Shown here piece by piece: positions 36,255 to 49,008 of a DNA stretch of 64,000 bases; the first letter of the stretch is position 1; every line of letters starts with the position of its first letter. This DNA comes from Siderastrea siderea (lineage: Eukaryota > Cnidaria > Anthozoa > Scleractinia > Rhizangiidae), in the NCBI GenBank assembly GCA_964030785.1, contig OZ034969.1, positions 1,236,201-1,300,200 on the forward strand, in the 5' to 3' direction. The position numbers and the translations under genes were made by a program. The notes beneath the pieces were generated by a model. It had not been told where the DNA came from, made no database searches, and was given only the letters and a program-made list of their open reading frames with translations.

Positions 36255-37030
36255 AGCTCAGCCTCAATCGTTTTCTGTAGAAATTGACATCAGTGGATCG
36301 CAATACGCGAATCACTTCGCCTTTGACTGGGATCACATACTCTCTTTTTTATAATGACGGCAATGGGAGAAAATGTATTTCGCATTACTGATTATACTTT
36401 CTTCCAACTAATTGTTATTACAAAACCGTATTGTCGTCTCAAAATGAAATTTAGTTAATATTACGGTTGTCACGATCACGCTTGATACTGCTTACGAGAT
36501 CCCCTATATTCATTGCTGTGGCACATTTTTGTTTCTATTTGTCGTATTGCTAAAGCCTTTGACTGTGTCTTGCATATTTTTTCTTACCTGCAAGTTTGTG
36601 TACGAGCTGCTGATACTTTAATTGAGCAGAGATCCACATTGAAAAACATCTTAGAGTTGTGCAAACGGTTTACATATAGAGTACTCAGACTATAAGGGCC
36701 CTGAAGCAGTTGTCAAATTCTTATTTAATTGACAATTTTGCTTGTTTGTTAAAGCCGTTTCAAATACTAAATTCTTAAATTAAATTATATTCTTAAATTA
36801 AGAAAACAGTTTTACAACCGGCAAGCTGACTCTTACATTTCCGCAATTCTGTAAAATTGATTATCATTTTAGGAAACCGATTATATCACCCATCACCTGG
36901 AGAACAGATTAGTTGTAATACCAGCGATTAACTAATTAATTTTTGATGCTTGAAAGCTAATCTAAGAAATACCATCGCCCCTTTTAAGTCAAAGAAAAGC
37001 TGACAGTAAAAAGTACAATAGCACCATGTT
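36255..37030. other. 3' flank of paralogue B
   Basis: AT-rich spacer between the TTAA nest and the last exon of paralogue B. No feature recognised. Confidence 0.4.
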
Positions 37031-40000
37031 TTAGTCTTTAACTGGTCTAATTTTCATTTCAACTCTCTTAACGGAGTAGTGATAACCCTTCCATGTCTCC
37101 CAGTTGACACCTTCAGCAAAAGAGTTATGACTGCCGAGATGATAGAAACCGTTCAGGTTCGAGAGGTGACAGTTTTTGTACCACCAGGATCCCTTGAATT
37201 TCTCGGCACAGTTGTCATCAGCATTATAATCGTCGTCTCGATCTTTGGTGCTAAACGCCATGCCACGATGATGCGAAAGCGAGTCACCAGCAGTTCCTAG
37301 AAAAAATAATAGTAATAGCTAAAAAAGCACTTATCGAAAACAATCTATCTGTCTCAACCCTATTCTGCCTGGGCTTTTTTTGAGTTTCTGAGCCTCTGTG
37401 GGGGGGGGGGGGGAGGGAGCACAAAGTATTACAGCTCTTGCAATGAAACTTGGCACGTTTTTAGCACGTCATTAGCTTAACAAACTGGGCTTATGACGTG
37501 ACATGATGTCACAATAACGTCACAAACCCGCCATTTTGAATTTGAGGCCACCATCTTGAATCACAAGCCTGCAGTCATACAGCTGGCAATGACATCACCA
37601 AAAAAATATGATTTTGATTTAAGAAACACGCTTAGACAAAACAAGCACCCAAAAGTAAAAAATTATCTCTTTCTTACAAACAAAGGGGAAAAACTGAAAA
37701 AAGACCGAAAAAAGACAGAAATAGTCAAAATACACTTCTGAATAGACGGTTGCTATGGAAACGTCAATCATCATAGACACGTCATTGACACAGGAAAATT
37801 TTCTCTAATAAATTCTAGGAAAAGTCACGAGATTTCGTGGTTATTCGTCTAGCCGTTTAAAAGTTATAATTCATTAAAGTCAGGCCCCCAGCTAAATAGG
37901 GTTAAGCTGGGGAATATAGTTAAAGCCTTATGACATGGCAGACGATTTTAGTCAGGTACACAGGAGCCCAAAATGTGACACCCACGGGCATTTTTGTCTG
38001 ATTTTTGGCAACATAGCTATTTTTACTAACTCGAGTACGCTTGTTTCGAAAATCATTGTTGCCAAGCTCAATTCTTTTGTTAAGATGGTGTTATAAGGCA
38101 TTTAATTAAGACGTCATTGTCCAAATAAGGAGTTTTCTTTCCTGTAGAAATTTTAAGTTTAGTAGATTCATAAATTCTTTCAAGGCGTTTTTGGTGTACT
38201 GTAAAGATGATCTGAAACATTTCTGACAGTTTTTACGCTGTTTCTACGAATATCGAGCCGTAACGTGACAATCGACCACGCTCTCTCATATAAAATTCAC
38301 CTTATCGTGGTACAGTTTTGACATTTTGTTGAAAAGCGAATGTGATTCTTGTATTAATATAAAGTTGCGATTGAAATAAGAAAGAAAAATGTTGTCGTCA
38401 TGCCACACTGAAGCTACGAGCTAGCGAGCATCAAGAACGACGTCATGGCAATGCCCATAAATCGAGTTTTCCATTTTTTCAGCTTTATAGTAGGAAAATG
38501 GAAATAACATCATCGTTGTTAAACTTGGAGATAAAACTTTATTGTTTGTCTGGAATATTGCTGAATCTAAGTCATTTCACAATTTACTTTGTCACGGGCT
38601 CATGATGGTGACTTTGGTTGAATTCATGTAAAATTAACGAAATCAAATTAAAAGGACGTTACTCCTTACTCTCAGGTTTAAATCTGTCTATAATATTGTT
38701 AATCATTATTGTAAATATTGCTAATATAATGTACGAAACTCTTTCAAAACACTGAACTAATATTTAACAATTATTCTACGAGGGCGCGCTGGATATCGAA
38801 TGATAGATAACCAACGAGGCGCGTAGCGCCGAGTTGGTTATAATCATTTGATATCCAGCAAGCCCGAGTAGAATAATTGTTTTATTAAAAACTTAACCAC
38901 TATTAAAAAAAATCAAGAAAGAACGGGAAAAATGAGAAAAGAAATTTAAACGGAACAAGAATCGCTCACATGACTGAACGAAAAAGGCGCCAAAACCTTG
39001 CGAAGTGTTGCAGCGTTTCACTGCAAAGCTGAATGAATCAATGAAAACTGCTCTGAACAAAGTAGCACAAGTTTTGGAAAGAAATCTTCTAATTATTGGC
39101 TCTGAAATATGGTACATGTTTGATTTTTCCTGAAACATTGTTGTTATCATCGTTCAAAGCAGATTGAAGCTGTACAATTTCACCATATTAGCTGCTGGAG
39201 TGGAAACTGAACAAGTTTGCAATCTGTTCGCACAACGGAGCCATCATGTGCGTGTTTCATCGAACTGAAGACAGAACAAATTTGAACTTGAAGAGGTAAT
39301 TTCCATGCAGCTCAGAAGCAAGATTACTGTAGTGAGGAACATTAGAAGTCACCATCATAGTTTGTTAAATGCAAAGTGCAAAATGCAGTTGTTCTCGGTT
39401 TAGAGGTTGCGGACGGAATGGTAAGCTTAAAAACAACATTCAAACAACTGGAAAAGTGATTCAACTCCGTTTACATGGCATCCGATTTCTATCTGAGCAT
39501 TTGGACCTGTTGGAACACAGAGCTACAACGAGTGCAGGTAAACCAGTGTCAATTTTGCGTGTTAAAGGCGAAAAAATCTCGCCCTTCCTTCCTTCTTGGT
39601 AGTTTGCCGCTGTATTTTTTTAGTACTTGTTTAGACTGCTTCATGATTTTCGCACCGACTCGCCATGAATGTGTGATAGTTTTTATTAAATGCTCCTGCC
39701 CCATTTCACTGTGTTTTATTTTATGTCTTGTCTTGATATTTTAAAGTGGAAAGCTTTCCTGATAAAACCTACCGTGTTCAATTTCAATGATCGACGTGAC
39801 GATCGATGAAAGAAATTAAGCTAAATTGTACACACGATGCTTTAATGCTTAAATTTCTATTTCTGCACAGTTTCTTCAAACAATTTTGACTTGTGTTAGA
39901 CGACGCTGTTGGTGATGCTTGTTGGTGACGATGTTGGAATTTCTGCTTAATTTAAATTCGCTGCCAAGTGATTTTTCTCACCCATTTTTCTCGTCGGGTT

Positions 40001-43000
40001 GCTCGCGAGGAAAAAACTTTCAGCTCACTTTGTTGTTGAGTGTTCACTGACCATATTTGTCGCAGCAGGTATATGAGCTGATAGCCTAGCTCCGTTCAGC
40101 CAATCAAAATGCTAGAAATCCAATATACCTAGTCCAGTTTTTAATAATGCCTTTTATACAAGCGTCTTTTAAGCATTTTAGCGCAGGTTGGTTTAGCAAT
40201 TAGAGTCAGTCTTGGTGCATCCACACAGCCCAGTGCACAGGACATGCAACTTTCTGCATTTACAGCGACAGTGAATAGTCGCGCAGCCAGAGGTGCATCG
40301 GTATGAAACCATCTCCAAACAAGCCTGCGGAATTGGGTCTAGTGTCATAAGGACAAGGACCAGTAGATCTTTTGCTAGCGTCCAGTCTGTCTCCTCTGGG
40401 TTCGGAAGCACCGGTTTCTGAATACGCTCCTGGCGCCACACCGCGGTTTGGTAGTGGCATCTCTTCAGGTGTTGCTTGAACGCGTTGCTAGTCAGTGGTA
40501 GCTTTTCTGGGCTGATGATTTTGCCAAGTTACACAACACGAGCCACCGAGGAGAGAAGAGCAAAGTGCTCTGTGAAAACCTTCCACGCAGTCTTCTTTGA
40601 AGGTCCACAGATCAGTGAACGAGGTGCTGTCACGGCCGGTGATGGCGTGAAATTGTAACAATGCATACGAGGAAGATTTGCTGAGACCTCCTCCAAAGGT
40701 AAGTACTTCTTTGAAGTTCCTTACCATGTCCACACTTTTGATGAGAGCTTAGCGCGATGCGCCAGGAGAAGTAACAGCACGTCTGTGTCTCAAGCGGAAA
40801 CTTCAACGTTGTCGACATGCCCGACTGCATAAAGAACAAACCTCGTATCGGCTTTTTTGTGGCTGGATCTCAAAACGGCTACATCAAGGCTAGGATCCGA
40901 GCAGAGAACATGCTCTTCGTTTGAACAACCGCCAGATAGTACGATGTAGTGTCAGCAGGTGCGTGTGCGATAAGTTCGTCTGAGAGAAACTGTGCTAAGT
41001 CCGCTTTGTTGACTCCTAGAGCCAGAAATGCCTTCAACTTCATCGGTAACGGAACCTCTCTTCCTTCTTGTCGTTGCTTTGATGGAGTGCCTGCGATTAT
41101 GATCGAAAAACACATCGATTCTCTGGTATCCAGAACATTTCCGTCACACAGCGTCCACGTAGCAGTCCGCAAATCCACCGAAAGTCTTTGCTTTTACTGG
41201 TTTTCCAATGGCTGCAACCAGACCAAAGCCATCGATGAACAAAGCAGCATTTCCTTGAGGTGTAACTGACTCCGGGCGCTTGACCTTTTCTGTCAGAACG
41301 TCCCTAAAATAGACTTGTTTTCTGTTCGCATGGTGTAGCTCATTTCTGCGTTAGCTCATGCTGGAATGTGGCTTGCATGTTTACCTTGCGCCTGGCTTCA
41401 GACGCCGTCACTGGTCGACATAAGATACTCCGGTCCACATGCAGAATCTTTCTCTTCTCGGAACTAATTGCAGCACTTTTAACTTCATAAAGGCTGGAAA
41501 ATGTAGGCGGATTATTCTTGAGAATACGGTGAAGGAAGTTTTCCTCTGCCTCTTCTCCCCGTTCCCGTTCTTCTTCGTCTCTGTCTGCAGATAGAAGCTT
41601 CCTTTCCACGAATCTTTCACGCTGGGCGTGTCCCAAAGAACGAGCTTGGATGAGAGACTGTTCAATTTCTGGAGTCGCAAGATCTTTTGTGGCAATGTTT
41701 TGCAGTGTCACATTTGTCTCAGACAAGAACACCCCAAATTTTTGCATTGTAGAATGTAGAGCATTCTCAGCTTCATGAACTTGCTTCTGTCTCTCTTTGA
41801 CACTCTCTTTGTGGATCAAGCGGTCGTTGTGGGGTATGTCAAACATCGCTGATGTTTGCACAGCAATGTGGGAACGCAGATTGTAGGATAAAGCCCATCT
41901 GCTAACCGCTAAGGATTTCTTTGTGATATCAACGATGCCGCCACCCTTCTTTCCGGTCGCCCTCCACTTATAATTGTGGCGTTTGCCCATTGGAATTTAA
42001 TATTGTTTTTAATCTCCAAAACAATAAAAAATTCCAACGGGCAAATGCGACAGCAATACGTGTACGCTTCAAATAAATTCACCCTTTGTCTTTTCATTAG
42101 TTTTCACCTTTGAATTAGCCATAAAAAGTTTTTACCTTACCTTGATTAAGACAGGCACGGGAAATTTTGCAATTGCCAAGAACTCGGGAACAAGGGTTGC
42201 GTGTTTTCAATGGCAACGTTTTGTTAAAACAAGAATCACATTCGGTTTTCAAAATGTCAACGTTATACCCGTGATAAGGTGAACTTTATATAAGAGGGCG
42301 TGGTCAATTGTCACGTGACGGCTCGATATTTATAGAAACAGCGTTAAAACTGTCAGAAAAGCTTAGAATCATCTTAACAGTACACTAATAACGCTTTGAA
42401 AGAATTTCTGGGTCTATTAAGAGCGGCTATCCGTAACTTTCACCTAGGACCATGCAAGATAGAAAAATCGAAAATTGCCAAACTTTGTCACAATAAAGGT
42501 CTTCCCAAACCATTTATAAAAATTTAAGTTTTAATTTATTCCGGTAAATATTTTACCGTTACGGCGACTTTATCATTCCGATGGCTCGGGAGCGAGTAAA
42601 AACGACTTGAAAGTGTCACTTAAATCAACCGCTCGTCTTGAATTGTAAAGACAGAAATATCAATATCAAAGCCATGTAGTATAAGTAGGATATTCCCTTG
42701 TCATGTGTGCTTTGTCAAATTTGAATTCGATGGAGTCCAGAATTTTTGAGAGATTTTTAAAATTTAACCGTTTCGAGCGGCATAGTCGCAGGCTAAAAAA
42801 TGCTTAACGACTCTTTTATGATGAAGAAAGGTCGAGATTTCTTCTGGTCGCCCGTGACAACCGTCGAACATTTTTGGGTGGTCGCAAAAACGTTGCTGTC
42901 ACGCAATATACACTGGTCTTAAATTACAAACCGGAGAGGTCCCATCCTGGCTTTTACCGTGTTATTTTGGAGCTACACATACGATCACATACGATGTGTG

Positions 43001-46000
43001 GACAGTTCACAGAAAGACAAGGCAGCAGAAAAGGCTCAGATGCTTTTGAAAGTACTCAACAACTTGCAACATATAGAGCCGGAGAGGAGAGGGGATGAGA
43101 GGAAGGGCGTATAAAAGCGACGCGATTGATCATCGGATATGTTAAAAGGACCTCCTGAGATGAAATGGCTGGATTTGTATTATTACTTTTTTTATTGCTA
43201 TCCTGCGGCAGAATCTGTCCGATGTTTTCTCCTGCTCTTGTCTCCTGGAATGTTGTCTGGCTACAATCTCTGGGCGTGACTCGTTTTTTGTTTGTTTGTT
43301 TTCTTTGCGTTTTTTTTTGGTTGCTGTTGTTTACTCCAATAAGTGCCACTTTTCTAAATAGAAGTGCCTGTGTTAAATTTAATGCTGATGGTTTTATTTT
43401 TAACCAATCTAAACAAAAAAAGTAATCAATTATAGGGGTACGCCGGGCCCCCTTGCCCTAAAAACATTTCTTGATAAACAAACGTAGATATTCCGGTCCA
43501 CCTTGAGTCTTTTTTTTTAAACCTCCGTTTTTATTGTTGCGAACACTAGGTAATGAAAACCTGTCTTGCAGGTGTGCTTTAATGGCTTCTACGATACTGC
43601 CTACGTCGACTACATATATATATATAAACGGCTGCTATATAAATAGTCAGCCAAGAACACTGGCGTATGGTTTGAAAATGCCCTTTCTATGACTAAGCAA
43701 GTGAATTAACTGTACAAAACAGCTTTCTATCATCTACGTAATCTAGTTACTACCACAAAGTTACTGTCACACAAAAACTGCGGTATACTAATACACACCT
43801 ATGCAACTTCTCGGGAGTGCATAACTTCGTTTACTCCTCACTTATCTATGGATGTACCCCAAGATGGAGAGAGGGGTGTTGCGCCCCAGGTGATAACAAA
43901 TGTGGACACATGGTGAATACCAGGAGTTATTGCATTATCTCGCTTCAGTAATACCGGCAAGATTTTCGTGCAACGTGTCGCACAACAAGAATACGTTACA
44001 AGTTGAGAGTGTTCTCACCTATACACGCAACAAATCTTTATTTTTCGAAAAGTAGAAGCAACTAACTTTCTGCAACCTGAACACGTGACGCGGAGGTGAT
44101 AATAAGCGCAACATCGTTGCGCCAATAGTTGCACGGATGTTTTCAGTATTATTTGGCCTTTCGGCAAGATTTTACAACCCTGGTGGCGGCATGTACAGTT
44201 GTATCTAAGCTAAAGACCGAGCGCAAAACATTACATATTTCTTGGTGCATCATACGAACGCGCGGGACGTGTGTAGTTCGCGCCGGAAAATCCACGCTTT
44301 CGGCACTTCGCGCGAGGCGAGCTAACCTTTTTCAGAAGATTCGTGCCTCCGCCGGTTTTCTTGTTCTTGTCCCTTCTTTTTTTACTTTGAGGGAGAGAAA
44401 GAGAGTGAACAGCAAAAAAGTATTTTGCGCAAACAGTTGAGAAGGGCTTCAAATTCCCAACACTAATCAAACTTCAGTTCTTTGCTGAAGAAATTTAATA
44501 AAAAGATAGCTTCCTGTAAGAACCTTACCAGATCCCATATCAGAATGCACAAACCTCACGCTATTTCAGACCAAAATGGTCAAAATCTATACCCTATTTC
44601 AGACCAAAAAGGCTCAAAAACCATACACTTTGGCGCCGCACATACCAATATAGCTTATGTAATGGAGTACCCCCCTCCCCCGGGTGCAATATAAATTTCT
44701 TGCGTGGAATAAACTGCTGAGTTTTGTATGCTTTCCGGTAAACTGTTTCATCAGATCCCAATCCGCCACGGCTCACTTTTCAAGTAATAAAGTGTTAGGC
44801 ACAGCCATATAATAAACTTCTTCTTATTAAACTCTCGCTAGCTCGGGACCGTACTGAGAGAATATTGCCCTCAGTCTTTGTTGTACGACCTCGGGCAATA
44901 TTCTCCCAGTACGGCCCTCGCTCTCAGTTAGTAAGAAGTAAGTAACACACTGGACATTCCGCTGGGTCAGTCTGAACTAACACCACAACTTCCTCCAACT
45001 ATTTCAGAATACCCACACAAAGCCATGGTAGTTTATGAGGTTTGACAGATTGGTGGCGTTCCAAACAGTTCAACTCACGTGCAAGATTTGTGTCGCGATT
45101 TTTTGACACGAGGCATGTTTTGTTACATTATGATTGTGGAAGTACTTCGCAACTTCAGGTATAATGACCGGTAACTTTATTTGGCTCTCAGTTTTCTTTG
45201 GTTAAGAGAGATAAGGGAGAGAATTTTACATTCTACAGTGCTAATTCTATAGACTGGTTTGTATTTTAAAACAATTCATTGCACTAGAGGCAAAGTTTTA
45301 GACATCTCTTTTGTTTCTCGTCCATTCCTGCATATTGGAGATTCGCTGTTTACGATAACTGCTGACAGCTGTTTGCATTTTGCCTGGCCATGTGGTTTTG
45401 TAATCTAAGACCACTGTGTATTGCGTGACTGTACATCCATCATTTACCCAAAAAATGTTCGACGGTTGTCATCAGTTGTTATGGGCGGCTAGTAGAAATC
45501 TCGTCATTTCTTCACAGAAAATGGTTATTAAGGTACGATTTGCTACATAGATAGTTAGGTAATGCTTTACTGGTTTTCGTTGGTATTTTTACTTAAGAAA
45601 CAATGAAGGTAAAAACGAGTTTTTTGTGAAAAACAAATGTTTCAAATTTATGCAAATTTGCCAATGTCAATCACTGACAACCAAAGTTATTTGCTAGCGA
45701 AAACCTGTCCTGTTTTCGGCTGAAGACTTTATTTGGGGTTCAAGTAATTAGTAAGTGCCAAACATTGGGAAACTTTTCTTTAAAAAATGGAATTAGCGCG
45801 TGTTAGGGACGGACCATTATTTTTTTGGAGGGGGGGGGGGGGGATGAAAATGTTTTCAAGACAAACAATTTTTTTCTGTGTTGTTGTCTGTGCAAACAAT
45901 TTTTTTCCGGCTGCATCTTCCTGCAAACAATTTTTTTTGTGTTTGTTATTATTATTATTATTATTATTAATATTATTATTATTATAAACAATTATTATTG

Positions 46001-48939
46001 TTATTACATTTATTTATATACGGTTAAAATTCATCAGGTAATCTTATGTAGTAAAAATACTAATCTAAGCATTACTGCCTAAAACTGCTTTCCATGAATG
46101 CCGTGTCTCTATGCCTCTAACTTCAGTGTAAAAGTATAACTGCACCATGGCTTGTTTTGTTTCCTAAAAAAATTGAAAATCTCACATCAAAGTATACTGA
46201 GACATTAAAATGTGAACGTAATTGCAAGTAATAATATAGAACTGCACCAGCGGCCTTTTCTCCCCTGATCCTAGAGAGGATTGAGGAGCCAAATGAAACA
46301 GCGCTTGCTTACACTTGCGCTTCATTTTGTAGTTTATACAAGACTGGATCCAATTTGCCTTCTTCATGCAAGTGGAAAACAGGAGACTGCTTGCTGTTTA
46401 AGTGATGATTTATGAAATGCCATCATCAAACCAGCCTAGGACCCAGTTGAAAAGCCAGTGTGACTATTAGTGAATACATGCAACCCAACGTCAACCCAGG
46501 AATTTAAGTTAATCTTTTTTCTTAGTTAGAGTTTCATTGCACTTTGAAGAGTTCTTGATTAGTAATGGTAATTGGACTCAGTTGAGCACAATTCAGGGAG
46601 TAATTGGGCGAGTTACTTTAAATCAACCGAGCGCGTAGCGCGAGGACGATTTGAAATTACGAGCACGATTACCCCTGAATTGTACGAAGTCCAGTTAATC
46701 CTATCTTTAACAAAATGCGAGATAAGAAAATCTATGTGCCCTTCAGGGATATATTTTTAATCATCAATTTTGCAAGCAGTGGAGAAACAGCTATAAAAAG
46801 AACCCATTTCAGTACACCTCATTGACGCGTGCGCAACGTAGTTGTCCGATTACAGCTATCCAATTACAAAAAGTTCTCGTTATAGAAACTATTAAGACAA
46901 TAACCTAACTTTAACATTTAATGCTTTCAAGGTCCGCAGAAGAGGTTATTTTTAATAAAGGGGTTAGTTACTGATTTTAAGAAACTGTGGTAATTTGTTA
47001 GTGGAAAAGTAAAAAACAGAAATTGGGGTTTATCAACCAAGTCGATTTGGTAAATTAGCCACCGGAAAGAAATGACAAAACTGATGTTTGAGTGTTAAAT
47101 AACTCATTTGCTCTAATGAATAGCTAACACTCTAAATGTCAACTTTTGAATTAGTTTGTTGTGGCTAATTTACCATGTCAAACCAGTTGATGAATCCATG
47201 CAAATCATTTTGTTGCATTGTTATCTTGCATTTTAACAAATAGGACTAAATTTACTTATATAAATCAAACTATGTATCAACTAGTCTGCAAACTTTTTAT
47301 TTTCTCCTTTTCATGTCTGCAAACAATTTATTTGGGCTGTTTTGATTTTGCAAACAAATTTTTTCAGGATTTTTCATCCCCCCTCCAAAAAAATAATGGT
47401 CCGTCCCTTGAAAAGGTTGGTCATTACTTCCGCGCCTGTCAAGGTCAAAAGGTCGTCTTCGCTTGGAAAATAGGGTGTAGTTAAAGCGCTCCCAAAATTT
47501 ACTATTTCATTTACCCAAAAATTTTTTTCATCAAATCGTAGAGGAAAGATTGCTTATTCCAACCAGTGTAGTCTCAACTGCGAAAGCCATATACCAGAGT
47601 GCTTTTTTTGGTCCTGAATTTCAACATTTTTTAGCCTGCGACTATGCCGCTCGAGACGGTTAAATTTTAAAAATCTCCCAAAAATTCTGATCTCGATCGA
47701 ATTCAAATTTGACAAAGCAAACATGACAAGGGAATATCCTACTTATACTACATGGCTTTGATATTGATATTCCTGTCTTCACAATTCAAGACGAGCGGTT
47801 AATTTAAATGACACTTTCAAGTCGTTTTTACTCGCTCCCGAGCCATCAGAATGATAAAGTCGTCGCAACGGTAAAATATTGACCGAAATAAACTGAAACT
47901 TATATTTTCATAAATGGTTTGGGAAGACCTTTATTGTAACAAAGTTTGGCAATTTTCGATTTTTCTATCTTGCATGGTCCGAGGTGAAAGTTACAGATAG
48001 CCGCTCTTAAGTATTATTACGAAACTTATTAACAATAGATCCAAAAATAGCTAAACTCTAAGTAAACGCAAAATAAGCTTGGAGGCACCATTCGGCCAAT
48101 GTATAATGTTTGCCTTACTTATGCACAGTCCATTTTTAAGGCTAAAAAAGATGCAACCATTTTGAAATAGATGTTGCCAATGGAGGATTCATGTTATAAT
48201 ACCTACCTGAATAATTTCCAAGGCTCAGATTGTATTTGCTTCCCTTGTCACCAACATCAAATAAGTCGTACTCGGCGTAAGCTGTTTCTCCGTTGAAGTC
48301 TTCAAGATCCACTCGAAGCCTGCTTCGTTGTTTTGTCAGGCGGTGAATTTTGTCCAATCCAAGCCAAAATTCACCACTCGCATTTCCGAAGCCTCGTTCA
48401 TAGTCATTCCAGCCGCGAAAGAAATCAACCGAGCCGTCCAGTCTCTTCTGGAACACTGTCCATCCCCCTCCGTCAGTTTTTTGGTCACAATACACCTTAA
48501 AAGGGTCTTGATTGTCAGGTTTAATGGTGTATACACCGTCTTTCTTTTCACCGGCCTTAAGGAGATTAGCGCAGTTTAGAACTGTAGAAGCAAAACAACA
48601 GAGGGGTTATAAAAGTCATGCATCTTTCCAGGTACTTATACTTTATAAACTATCCACCACGCCACTCCTTTTACCAAAGCCCGGCTGTAATGTCTGAACA
48701 CCAGACAAGTCCACGATGCAAGTGGATTATCGCACTGCGTAACAAATCACCTTTTCAAGCAGTCATCTCACTTCTGTTGCCTACCCCACAATGCCTTAGG
48801 GCTGGGTTTGTACAGACAACCCAGTTACAATCACAACAGTCCCCCTCCCCGTGCACCAGTCTGGCGTTTAGCTCTGTTAGGTCTTTTTTTAAATTTAATT
48901 TCTCAGATATAGTTTTAAAGATTGTAAAGCGCTTTAATA

Positions 48940-49008
<69 letters not shown>

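Larger units (their letters stand above)
38170..42410. mobile_element. DNA element with inverted ends of about 190 bases, containing a decayed gene
   Basis: 38173-38360 (AATTCTTTCAAGGCG through CGACCACGCTCTCTCATATA to TGTGATTCTTG) is inverted at 42222-42405. Between them lie a hairpin MITE and the pseudogene at 40193-41990. The right end is next to the TTAA where the 42421-48006 element inserted. I cannot fix the target-site duplication. Confidence 0.65.
42421..48006. mobile_element. TTAA element with 400-base inverted arms, same family as 28651-34047
   Basis: TTAA 42417-42420 then GAGCGGCTATCCGTAAC; mirrored end then TTAA 48007-48010. Arms (42421-42830 and 47605-48006) match closely, for example CTCGGGAGCGAGTAAAAACG and TATCAATATCAAAGCCATGT inverted. 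At 5.6 kb it is close in size to the 5.4 kb copy, and the two share GAGCGGCT, the CTTTGTCACAATAAAG block and a GTAAATAAAACGAAAAATTT-like block. No transposase is recognisable inside. Confidence 0.75.

Noticed and set aside
37031..37296. Treating this exon as a separate fibrinogen gene
   Set aside because: Its phase and acceptor fit the donor at 48207 exactly as in paralogue A, so it is more simply the last exon of B.
43165..43425. Hydrophobic ORF resembling a membrane peptide
   Set aside because: T-rich composition explains it; it lies inside a transposon and has no homologue I recognise.
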